Of a stretch of DNA of 64,000 bases, positions 56,734-64,000 are shown piece by piece; within the stretch, counting starts at the first letter, position 1, and every line of letters starts with the position of its first letter. Origin of the DNA: Mycobacterium kyorinense (GTDB lineage Bacteria; Actinomycetota; Actinomycetes; Mycobacteriales; Mycobacteriaceae); assembly GCF_002101735.1 (NCBI RefSeq), contig NZ_LQPE01000163.1, forward strand, positions 113,396-177,395. Reading direction: 5' to 3'. Below the pieces are notes generated by a model. That model saw only the letters and a program-made list of their open reading frames with translations. It had not been told where the DNA came from and did not search any database. The translations under genes and the position numbers were made by a program.

Positions 56734-58540
56734 CCTGCAGATCAGGAAGGGCGAGTCCGCCAGTACGGCGCGCCTCACCGTTGGCAAAGAGTACGCAGAC
56801 GAACTTCGTACACTGCTTACGCGTTTTCGCACAGCGCGGCAGCGTACAACCACGTCCGCAGATGTTGACATCGACGATCTGCTTGTGAATCTAGCCGCAC
56901 TCGCAGCCTGGTCTTCTCCGGATAGTGTGATCTGGGATCCTGATTTAGCGTCACTTGCGACAGACGTCACGCACGACGCTCAGGCAGTGGCCGCACGGCT
57001 CGAACACCTTGAGCCGACAGAAGTTTCAGTCGGGGCTACTAACCTCGATGAGGCGCTCGGTGCGGGGTGGATAGGCTCCCTGACAGACTTCCAGCGACGC
57101 GATGTTGCCCAGTTGCTTTCGCTTCGGCACGGTGCCAACTTTTCGGTCCCTGGTGCCGGCAAGACTCGAGTGGCCCTAGCCGTGTTTCAAGCTCTTCGGC
57201 AGGAATGCCAAGTGAACCGGCTGCTGATCGTTGGTCCGAAGTCCTCCTATGAGGCTTGGCAAGACGAGAACATAGAGTGCCTGAGCGAGCCGCTCCGCAT
57301 GGAAGTCCTTAATGGAGCTATAGATCCAGCATCGGATGCGGTGATTGTCAATTACGAGCGGTTGCAGGGCTCTCTCAATTCGCTTGCTCGCTGGCTCGGA
57401 GAGCAGCCATCACTTCTGATACTGGACGAAGCACACCGCATGAAGCTCGGCGCTGAAGGCGCCTACGGGTCTGCCTGCTTAGCACTCGGGCCACGGGCGC
57501 GACGGCGTTTGATTTTGACGGGAACGCCGGCTCCCAACGGGGCGAGGGACCTTGAGAACCTCTTCAGCTTTGTATGGCCGGGCCACGGACGCGAGACGGT
57601 GACGCGGGCAGTTGCTGGCGGAAATCTGGCCGAGGCTAGTCGGATACTCCGACCTCTATTCACGAGGACAACCAAAGACGAGCTCGGTCTGCCAAAGCCG
57701 ATTACAACACAACGATTAATACCGCTCCCACCGCTTCATCGGGAGGTCTATGACGCATTGATCGGTCAGTACTCGGCGCGGGCGGCCGCATCGCGAGATG
57801 ACCTATCGGAACTTGGAAAAATCATCGTTTATCTGCTAATGGCGGCGATCAGCCCCGCACTGCTCTCGGTGGGCACAACGCGCTACGACCCGCTCGCATA
57901 TCAAGTACCGCCGCTGTCAGCACCGCAGGGCTCGCACCTCCTACAACTCATGCAGGATCTTCCAAGTTACGAGATGTCACCGAAATACCAAGAAGCACTT
58001 GCCATCGTTGCTGCGAATGCCGCAGCGGGACGCAAGACCCTAGTGTGGTCCACCTTTATCCGTAGCATAACTACGATGCAGAGGTTGCTAGCAGAATTCT
58101 CGCCTGCCTTAGTTCACGGCGGTACCGAGGACCGAGCCGCAGAAATCGATCGATTCCGACACGACCCTGACTGTATGGTTCTGCTATCGAATCCGGCCAC
58201 ACTGGGCGAAGGTATCAGTCTTCACAAGTACTGCCACGATGCTGTTTACGTCGATCGTGACTTTGCTGCTGGTCGTTTTCTGCAGAGTCTGGACCGCATT
58301 CATCGCCTCGGGCTTGATCCGGACACGGAGACCCGAATCACGGTTCTTGTGAGTCAAGCAACCATCGATGAGGTTGTGGCGCAACGTCTCCAAGTGAAGC
58401 TTGATTTTATGGGAAGGATCCTTGACGATCCGGCTGTACAGCAGCTTGCAGACCTGGACGAGGAACCGGCCATCGGCGGGGGTCTGGACCTGAATGACTT
58501 GCAATCGCTGCTCGGGCACCTTCATGCCGGTCCCACCTAG
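56714..58540 (+). CDS. SNF2-type superfamily 2 helicase/translocase
   Basis: This 608-aa protein has a helicase core with motif I SVPGAGKTRVALAVF (146-151), motif II LLILDEAHRMK (238-241), motif III LILTGTPAPNG (269-272), motif V NPATLGEGISLHKYCHDAVY and motif VI FLQSLDRIHRLGL. The spacing is that of RapA/SNF2-like ATPases that translocate on double-stranded DNA. A preceding 110-residue domain is unassigned. It is translationally coupled to the ParB-like gene upstream (20-nt overlap) and the DUF3883 gene downstream (17-nt overlap). There is no DUF1998 domain, so it is not a standard DISARM DrmA/DrmB. Confidence 0.86.
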   Translation: MAEQTFSLQIRKGESASTARLTVGKEYADELRTLLTRFRTARQRTTTSADVDIDDLLVNLAALAAWSSPDSVIWDPDLASLATDVTHDAQAVAARLEHLEPTEVSVGATNLDEALGAGWIGSLTDFQRRDVAQLLSLRHGANFSVPGAGKTRVALAVFQALRQECQVNRLLIVGPKSSYEAWQDENIECLSEPLRMEVLNGAIDPASDAVIVNYERLQGSLNSLARWLGEQPSLLILDEAHRMKLGAEGAYGSACLALGPRARRRLILTGTPAPNGARDLENLFSFVWPGHGRETVTRAVAGGNLAEASRILRPLFTRTTKDELGLPKPITTQRLIPLPPLHREVYDALIGQYSARAAASRDDLSELGKIIVYLLMAAISPALLSVGTTRYDPLAYQVPPLSAPQGSHLLQLMQDLPSYEMSPKYQEALAIVAANAAAGRKTLVWSTFIRSITTMQRLLAEFSPALVHGGTEDRAAEIDRFRHDPDCMVLLSNPATLGEGISLHKYCHDAVYVDRDFAAGRFLQSLDRIHRLGLDPDTETRITVLVSQATIDEVVAQRLQVKLDFMGRILDDPAVQQLADLDEEPAIGGGLDLNDLQSLLGHLHAGPT

Positions 58541-59372
58541 CCCGATCCTCGTTGCAGCATCGCGCTGGTTGACACTTCTTCCGACCTCTGGGACGAACCG
58601 CACGCGTACTCTTTTGACGAGCCATACCCAGTTTGGCGACCTTACCCCGTCTCAATACCAGGCGGCCTACGAATGGCTGGAAACGATGGGGCTGCTCGGA
58701 AGTGGCGTGCCCTCCAGTGATCGTGAGATCTCAGCTGCAATTTTTCAGGCGGCAATCAGCGATTCGCTCTGGCTGCCCGATGCGGATGTATTGATTGCCG
58801 ATTCTTCCGAGCTTCCTGCCGATGCGCTTCGGGCAGCCGATGCAACCGGGACCGATCCCGAACATGCTTACGCGATTGTTCGGCAAATTTCGGGAAAGGT
58901 TGATACGGCCGAACGAGCACTACTTGGCGCAGCAGGCGAGCTTGCGCTCTTGGCGCTTCTGGAGCCGGCGGTTCGAGCTCGTGTCAGACACGTTGCTGCC
59001 GAGTCTGACGGCTACGGTTACGATATCGCGGTCGAAGGCACCGGGAAAATAGTCCACATCGAACTGAAAACAACATCCCGTCATGCTCGAACAAAAGTTT
59101 ATCTATCGCGCAACGAATTCGAGACTAGTCGTCGAGACGCAGAGTGGATCTTAACCGTTGCGCGCCTCGATCAGGAAATGCGCATCGTCTCGCTTTCGAC
59201 AGTCGACAGAGAATGGCTCATGCTGAATGTGCCCTCGGACCGGGGAAACATGGGACGTTGGGAGTCTGCACGGCTGGAAGTGCCAGGGCAGGCAGTCCGG
59301 GCCGGGATACCGCCGCTATCTCCTATTCTTAAAGAAGATCCACCGAGAGTCCTCGTTGCCGGAATTCTATAG
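58524..59372 (+). CDS. DUF3883 protein with PD-(D/E)XK-like core
   Basis: This 282-aa protein has C-terminal SDGYGYDIAVEGTGKIVHIE followed by LKTTSRHARTKVYLSRNEFE. This is the DUF3883 signature, and Asp167, Glu180 and Lys182 form a D-x12-E-x-K arrangement like restriction nucleases. Glu139 in a preceding helix is also typical. The N-terminal 110 residues are a helical domain. It is the third gene of the tight operon and the most likely DNA-cutting subunit. Confidence 0.78.
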   Translation: MPVPPSPILVAASRWLTLLPTSGTNRTRTLLTSHTQFGDLTPSQYQAAYEWLETMGLLGSGVPSSDREISAAIFQAAISDSLWLPDADVLIADSSELPADALRAADATGTDPEHAYAIVRQISGKVDTAERALLGAAGELALLALLEPAVRARVRHVAAESDGYGYDIAVEGTGKIVHIELKTTSRHARTKVYLSRNEFETSRRDAEWILTVARLDQEMRIVSLSTVDREWLMLNVPSDRGNMGRWESARLEVPGQAVRAGIPPLSPILKEDPPRVLVAGIL

Positions 59373-59497
59373 CGGTTTTGGGGTACGGAAGGCTACAGAC
59401 CTTGCTGTGACGTCCGCTTACTCCGAAAGTAGGCTGGAGCATCGCCGGGGCCGTCGCGGTATTACAGGCTCGGCGTCTTGGCGACCATAGCCTACAG

Positions 59498-61153
59498 TCA
59501 AGGATTGCACTCCAGCAGGTTGATGATCTTGTCGCGCATAGCACTGTACTGGTCGATACGGTCGGCGCCTGTGGTGAACAGGAGCTTCCGTGCACCGCGA
59601 AGGCGAGCCTCAAACTTCGGATTCGCGAAGAGGATTCGCCAGTCTGCTTCCGCCCATTCACGGCGGACGACGTAGGTCGCGTGACGGCCTGCCAGCGGGC
59701 TGATCGCGACCGCGTTCTCGCCAGATCCGTTGGCCGAGTTGATCGCAAGAACCAGGTAGTTGTTTCCAATGCCGTCGGAATGATCACGTCCCCGATGCCA
59801 AGTGCATCGCTCCGCTCCAAAATGGGTTTCGAGGTCCTCCAAGACGGTGAGGCGGTGTTCGTCGACTCGGTAACCGCTGTACATCTTCGAGCGACGTATC
59901 TCGCCAAGGAAAGTCCTAAGCTGCTCACCTCGAGGAAGGACCTCGAACGCGAGCTCCGTGGTTCGGCGCGACGCTCTCTCCCAGCCGGCGACACCGTCGC
60001 GGAATCGACGCAGGAAGTCATACCTTTTCAGCTGAAGCGCGATTAGCTGTCGACGCGAATGCCTAAAGAATTCAGCCAAGTTCGCATCATCGGTGCTTAG
60101 CAATTCTCCGACAGCAGCGGTGAAGCCGATGAGCCGCCGTATCGCTCTTTCCAGTTGAGGACTCGTTTCGGGCAGCCGATCAGTACTCGGACGTCGAATC
60201 CGATCGAGCATGTCCCATAGTTGTTGGTCGTTGCCAGAGTTGGCGACAGTCAGTAGGACCGCACGCCGCAAGAAGTTGAAAGAAGCTCTCGTACGCCGCA
60301 ACTCGTCAGCTGCGGAGTTACCGGCGACGTCGGCGTCGATGAGGTCTTTAAACTCTTTGCGCAACGCCAGTCCAGCAAGGTTCGGTTTCGTCAGGATGGA
60401 GCCGTGGGCTCGCACCAAATCCTTGAGCAATTGCCTCTCATGGTCGATGAAGATTGCTAGGGCGACGAGGTCCTCATGTGCGGTGCTGACACTTGATTCG
60501 CTGCCCGTAGCCCGGGTTGCGGCGTATCGCCATGTGAGGTAGCCGTATGCGCCTGGCCCAGAAGGGGCAATCTCGTGCAGGCAGGTAGCGATCGCTTCCG
60601 TGTCGTCGTCGTTCGCGGGATCAGCGGCGACGATGTCAGCGACAGCTTCCACGTCCAGATTGACTGCGATCTGCGGCAGGCCACTTCTCCGGGCGCGCGT
60701 CCGATGCACAACGTTTGGGCTGGGCGGCATCTCGGGGGGCTGCTGCCCGGCGCCCTTAGGAGCGGATCTTGTCGCCTGTTCTTTCCGCGGTCGTCGTAGA
60801 ACCGGTCTGGCAGCGCGTTGGTTACTCGCAGTAGACCTTGGTTGGCGGTTACGGCGGCTCAGCGCCGCATCGGCTCGATCGACTGGTGGTTTCCGCTGCT
60901 TCAGTCGAAGTGCGGCGGCTTCCGGTCGGACTTGGGCGGCGCTCGGATGCCGCCTCCCAGCTTCGTCAGCAGGGACTTTTCGGCCTGAAGGCATTGCACT
61001 GAAAGATTCCCGAAGTCGACGCGCAGCAGGTGCCTCGACCCGTGCGGACGCGGACTTCGCGAGCTCGCCATCCGCGTTGAGCCGCGCCAGTATTTCCTTG
61101 CTGGTCACACCAAGCTCCTTGGCTAGCTGGTGCACCCGTACCTTGCCACCCAC
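59498..61153 (-). CDS. IF-2 N-terminal domain fused to an unrecognised domain
   Basis: In this 551-aa protein residues 1-51 (GGKVRVHQLAKELGVTSKEI, LARLNADGELAKSASARVEA, PAARRLRESF) are a clear copy of the N-terminal domain of mycobacterial translation initiation factor IF-2. They are followed by a basic Pro/Arg-rich linker (52-160), also IF-2-like. From 160 onward there is no G domain but a 390-residue mixed helical region (DLVALAIFIDHERQLLKDLV, YDFLRRFRDGVAGWERASRR, SGYRVDEHRLTVLEDLETHF) that I do not recognise. The GTG start has GGGAG 8 nt upstream. It lies convergent to the DUF3883 gene and may be part of the defence island. Confidence 0.82.
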   Translation of the reverse strand: MGGKVRVHQLAKELGVTSKEILARLNADGELAKSASARVEAPAARRLRESFSAMPSGRKVPADEAGRRHPSAAQVRPEAAALRLKQRKPPVDRADAALSRRNRQPRSTASNQRAARPVLRRPRKEQATRSAPKGAGQQPPEMPPSPNVVHRTRARRSGLPQIAVNLDVEAVADIVAADPANDDDTEAIATCLHEIAPSGPGAYGYLTWRYAATRATGSESSVSTAHEDLVALAIFIDHERQLLKDLVRAHGSILTKPNLAGLALRKEFKDLIDADVAGNSAADELRRTRASFNFLRRAVLLTVANSGNDQQLWDMLDRIRRPSTDRLPETSPQLERAIRRLIGFTAAVGELLSTDDANLAEFFRHSRRQLIALQLKRYDFLRRFRDGVAGWERASRRTTELAFEVLPRGEQLRTFLGEIRRSKMYSGYRVDEHRLTVLEDLETHFGAERCTWHRGRDHSDGIGNNYLVLAINSANGSGENAVAISPLAGRHATYVVRREWAEADWRILFANPKFEARLRGARKLLFTTGADRIDQYSAMRDKIINLLECNP

Positions 61154-61446
61154 TGGCTAAGCTCCCTCATGATCGACGAGTCGACCTTGAACTTAACTGC
61201 GCACACTGACAGTCTGCGCCGGCGCCGTGCGCCTCCCTACCGCGGGGCAGATCAACGTAGAGCAATCGGCAGAGATCATCAGCCGTCGGGCATCGATCTC
61301 TACCAGTCATCTCCGGGTCTGCACCCTGGACGGGGCCGCCAGATGCCTCACATTTCCAGCCGTCCAGTAGTTTCTCCGGCTCCGTCGAGAAGGACCAGTG
61401 CGTTGCTTCTCAATCTGCAGCGGTCCAGCTATCAGGCATCGATGGG
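61154..61446. other. Non-coding stretch between the IF2N fusion and the integrase relic
   Basis: No gene is supported here. The first part is the upstream region of the minus-strand IF2N-fusion gene. On the minus strand around 61440-61560 a short coding-like fragment reads LTAAIADLRGQEAEMRAKMR with a coiled-coil look, possibly the relic of a phage-type small protein; it has no start or stop context to annotate. Confidence 0.35.
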
Positions 61447-62003
61447 GTGGTCGCGGTCAGCAACCGCTTCCGCGACCGCCCGCATCTTGGCGCGCATCTC
61501 GGCTTCCTGCCCGCGCAGGTCAGCGATGGCCGCAGTCAAAGCAACGATGCATCCGCCAAGGCGCGGGTCGACGTGAACGGACGCGACACCACCGTGCCGA
61601 CCAAAACCGACTGCAGCGTTCGCGATCTTCCGCTACCGCAAAAGGAACTCGCGATGCTCAAGGCGATGCGCGTGGTTCATCTGCGCGAGCGTCTGGCCAT
61701 GGGCCGGCCACTGGCTGACGATGACCTGTTGCTGTCGCCGACTGACGGGATGTCGCTTCCCGTGCGCGAATCCTCTCGCGAGTTCACCGCACAGCGCAAA
61801 GCGGCGGGACTCAAGGCGATCACGCTCGGCAGCTGCGACACAGCAACATCTCGGGGATGCGCGCGGCGGGTATCGCCGCCGATGTCGTCGCGGCCTGGCG
61901 CGGGCAAACCGAGCGCATGACCCAGGCCGTTCATGGAAGGGTCACCGACGACCGTTTGACAGCCGCGTCAGCGGTGTTCTCCGCCGCGGTAAGACAGAGT
62001 TAG
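61447..62003 (+). pseudogene. Tyrosine integrase, decayed
   Basis: Frame one (to about 61835) contains VNGRDTTVPTKTDCSVRDLP, LPQKELAMLKAMRVVHLRER and DLLLSPTDGMSLPVRESSRE, the middle of a phage integrase catalytic domain. The sequence then continues in another frame as LRHSNISGMRAAGIAADVVA, AWRGQTERMTQAVHGRVTDD and RLTAASAVFSAAVRQS. A frameshift therefore separates the two, the N-terminal domain is absent, and the expected catalytic Tyr position reads His. It marks the right end of the accessory island; no matching tRNA repeat is visible nearby. Confidence 0.7.
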
Positions 62004-62243
62004 GACATCCGGCGCCCAGAATCGGCCACGCAGCGAAACGCAAAAGCCCTCTATGACTCGCTCCGGAGGCGGGGATTTTGCATAGGAGATAGCGAGCCTC
62101 GTCTAACCGCTGCATTAGCGTTCCGCTTCCCAGCTCGGTGATCACGACGTCTTGTGCGTCGGCGACGATGTACGGCTCATCGACCGGTCGGCAGCCGTGC
62201 GACATGATCAGCACCGCCGACGCGCATGGCCTCCGTCGGGAGC

Positions 62244-62265
62244 ATCGCCGCTCATGAGCGGCGAT
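62244..62265. promoter_or_regulatory. 22-bp perfect palindrome upstream of the FAD-linked oxidase
   Basis: The arms ATCGCCGCTCA and TGAGCGGCGAT meet without a spacer, 40 nt before the ATG at 62306. A weaker GTCGC/GCGAC repeat follows at about 62273-62288. No T-run is present, so an operator is more likely than a terminator. GntR/FadR-type regulators often control such dehydrogenases, but no regulator gene is nearby. Confidence 0.5.
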
Positions 62266-62305
62266 AAAGTGAGTCGCTGAGCGGCGACAGAAGCTGAGGT
62301 CTTCG

Positions 62306-63691
62306 ATGAGCGACATGACGACGCGGTTTGCCGAAATCGTCGGCGACCATAACTTGCTGGCTGGCGACGCAATCCCCGACGACTATTTCCACGACGAAGT
62401 GTTGACGACGGCGCCGCAGAAGCCCGGGTATGTCGCCAAACCCGCAAGCGCAGAAGAGGTTTCGCAGCTGCTGAAAGCTGCCTCGGAACATGGCGTGCCG
62501 GTGACGGCCCGCGGGTCCGGGACCGGCTTGTCGGGCGCCGCGATCCCGCGCGAAGGCGGGCTCGTGATCTCCTTCGAGCGGATGAACGCAGTCCTGGAGG
62601 TCGATACCACCAACCAGGTAGCTGTCGTGCAACCAGGTGTGACCCTGACCGACCTGGACGCCGCGACCGTTGATGCCGGGCTGCGCTACATGGTCCACCC
62701 GGGCGAGCTGTCCTCCAGCGTCGGTGGCAACGTCGGCACCAACGCGGGCGGCATGCGCGCGGTCAAGTACGGGATAGCCCGCCACAACGTGCTCGGGTTG
62801 CAGGCGGTGCTGTCGACCGGCGAGATCATCCGAACCGGCGGCAAGATCGCCAAGGTGTCCACCGCGTACGACCTGACCCAGCTCATCGTCGGCTCCGAAG
62901 GCACCATGGCCTTGGCCACCGAGGTGACCGTCAAGCTTCATCCGCGGCTCGACCACAGCGCCACTGTGCTCGCCCCCTTCGCCGACTTCGACCAAGTCAT
63001 GGAGGCCGTACCCAGGATCCTGGCCAGCGGGCTGGTGCCCTACATTCTGGAATACATCGACAACATGACGATGGCCGCACTCGTCCATACCCAGAATCTG
63101 GAGCTGGGTATTCCCGACCAGATCCGCGACGGCTGCCAAGCGTATCTCGTTGTGGCGCTTGAGCACCGCACTGCCGGCCGACTGGACGAGGATGTCGAGC
63201 GGGCCGGTGAGCTGGTCGCCGAGCTGGGTGCCGTCGACGCCTATGTGCTGGAAGGAGCCTCAGGACGCAAGCTGATCGAGGCGCGCGAGAAGGCGTTTTG
63301 GACGGCAAAGGCGATCGGCGCGGACGACATCATCGACGCCGTTGTGCCGCGTTCCGCGATGCCGAAATTCCTTTCCACCGCACGTGATCTGGCGGCGGCC
63401 GCGGGCGGGGCCGCGGCCGGCTGCGGACACGCGGGCGACGGCAACGTGCACCTGGCCATCATCTGCAAGGATCCGGAGAAAAAGAACAAGCTGATGACCG
63501 ACATCTTCGCGTTGGCAATGGAATTGGGCGGCGCGATCTCCGGCGAACACGGCCTCGGCCGCGCCAAAACCCCGTACTTCCGCAAACTGGAAGACCCCGT
63601 CAAGATCGAGCTCATGCGCCGCATCAAAGCGAGCTTCGACCCGGCGGGCATCCTCAATCCCGGCGTTCTCTTCGCGGCGGAAGAAGCCTGA
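62306..63691 (+). CDS. FAD-linked D-lactate/glycolate-type dehydrogenase
   Basis: This 461-aa protein has an N-terminal PCMH-type FAD-binding domain (PVTARGSGTGLSGAAIP, HPGELSSSVGGNVGTNAGGM and GSEGTMALATEVTVKL). Its C-terminal FAD-oxidase domain has AGCGHAGDGNVHLAI and ISGEHGLGRAKTPYF. This is the GlcD/D-lactate dehydrogenase family that oxidises 2-hydroxy acids and passes electrons to a quinone or cytochrome. The ATG at 62306 has TGAGG 6 nt upstream; an ATG at 62315 is possible. It stands outside the accessory island, after the integrase relic. Confidence 0.88.
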   Translation: MSDMTTRFAEIVGDHNLLAGDAIPDDYFHDEVLTTAPQKPGYVAKPASAEEVSQLLKAASEHGVPVTARGSGTGLSGAAIPREGGLVISFERMNAVLEVDTTNQVAVVQPGVTLTDLDAATVDAGLRYMVHPGELSSSVGGNVGTNAGGMRAVKYGIARHNVLGLQAVLSTGEIIRTGGKIAKVSTAYDLTQLIVGSEGTMALATEVTVKLHPRLDHSATVLAPFADFDQVMEAVPRILASGLVPYILEYIDNMTMAALVHTQNLELGIPDQIRDGCQAYLVVALEHRTAGRLDEDVERAGELVAELGAVDAYVLEGASGRKLIEAREKAFWTAKAIGADDIIDAVVPRSAMPKFLSTARDLAAAAGGAAAGCGHAGDGNVHLAIICKDPEKKNKLMTDIFALAMELGGAISGEHGLGRAKTPYFRKLEDPVKIELMRRIKASFDPAGILNPGVLFAAEEA

Positions 63692-64000
63692 GCTTGTTCC
63701 AGCGCGCCGACCCGACACACCAGGGCCGCTCCGATAACGTCGACGGACGTGGCCGTCGCCGCGATCCGAGCAGTGCTTGCCGGTGTCTTGTCCATCGGGC
63801 TGGCGGCAATATCCGTGACCGCTGACCCTGCCAACCTCTCCGCGTCGCCGGTGGCGCGCAGCGCTTATCCTGAATCCGTGGATCAGTGATTTGGTGTCGT
63901 CGCGGGGCTGATTCTTGCACGAGTGGGGCGGTTGGGATTGGCGTGGCATGAGTGATCCGCTGGCCTGCACCAGTTTTCCTTGGGTTCCTCGGGTCGGGCC
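63692..64000. other. Window end without a supported gene
   Basis: No supported gene is seen in the last 309 nt. A frame opening at an ATG at 63948 (MSDPLACTSFPWVPRVG) runs off the window end. It cannot be judged from 17 codons and may be the start of the next gene. Confidence 0.4.

Noticed and set aside
52692..59372. DISARM or BREX system
   Set aside because: No DUF1998, PLD, PglZ, BrxC or PglX-type genes are present; the helicase is SNF2-like and the methylase is C5-type.
1..64000. CRISPR array
   Set aside because: No regularly spaced repeats; the only tandem repeat seen is two 9-mers at 39703-39720.
63948..64000. Start of a new gene or insertion sequence at the window end
   Set aside because: Only 17 codons are visible, with no recognisable motif or terminal repeat.

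Overview
The window is high-GC DNA from a Mycobacterium. The main evidence is a run of genes in the order known from the M. tuberculosis Rv0553-Rv0566c block: menC (3' end only), bpoC, menD, a DUF3592 membrane protein, mgtA, menG, the Rv0560c-type methyltransferase, menJ, grcC1, htpX, gpsA/gpdA1, an Rv0565c-type monooxygenase and yajQ. Later genes (galT, galK, a GH92 mannosidase) also have M. tuberculosis counterparts. The species cannot be fixed from the sequence alone. GTG starts and starts that look leaderless (a TAnnnT box 6-7 nt before the start codon) are frequent.

Layout. 1-15 kb: menaquinone and cell-envelope genes, interrupted by a GlxA-type regulator, a PfpI-like protein, a lipoprotein, an SDR and a deazaflavin-type reductase. 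15-22.3 kb: gpsA, a WXG-domain alpha/beta hydrolase with an overlapping lipoprotein gene, a Baeyer-Villiger monooxygenase, a RES/Xre toxin-antitoxin pair and yajQ. 22.4-24.5 kb: tRNA-Tyr(GTA) carrying a 2-kb insertion bounded by 65-bp direct repeats of the tRNA 3' end. The insertion holds an integrase remnant, a WXG100-type toxin-like protein, a candidate immunity protein and a small membrane protein. 24.6-43.6 kb: mostly chromosomal genes (DUF5995, FAD oxidoreductase, adenylate cyclase-AAA protein, GH16, FUSC, galTK, Mut7-C, flippase-like protein, tpx). From 36.9 kb this part is punctuated by vapBC and a second RES/Xre pair. 43.7-49.1 kb: a lone MNT nucleotidyltransferase, an AbiEii/MenT-like pair, GH92 and a second vapBC.

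49.1-62.0 kb is an accessory island. It opens with two near-identical 125-nt elements, each just upstream of a gene of unknown function, which fold into the same stems with compensatory base changes. A frameshifted ADP-ribosylglycohydrolase pseudogene follows. Then come a C5-cytosine DNA methyltransferase, a Vsr nuclease and a winged-helix/HNH-like protein, and a tightly overlapping ParB-like / SNF2 helicase / DUF3883 (PD-(D/E)XK-like) operon. The last intact gene encodes a protein that joins an IF-2 N-terminal domain to an unrecognised domain of about 390 residues. A decayed tyrosine integrase ends the island. The window closes with an FAD-linked glycolate/lactate-type dehydrogenase.

Working model. 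The left half is housekeeping respiratory-quinone and envelope metabolism. The right half has gathered at least six toxin-antitoxin or nucleotidyltransferase loci and a multi-gene restriction/defence candidate. The strongest candidates for undescribed biology are the paired structured leader RNAs (49174-49298 and 50146-50271) and the methylase-Vsr-HNH / ParB-SNF2-DUF3883 / IF2N-fusion cluster (52.7-61.2 kb).
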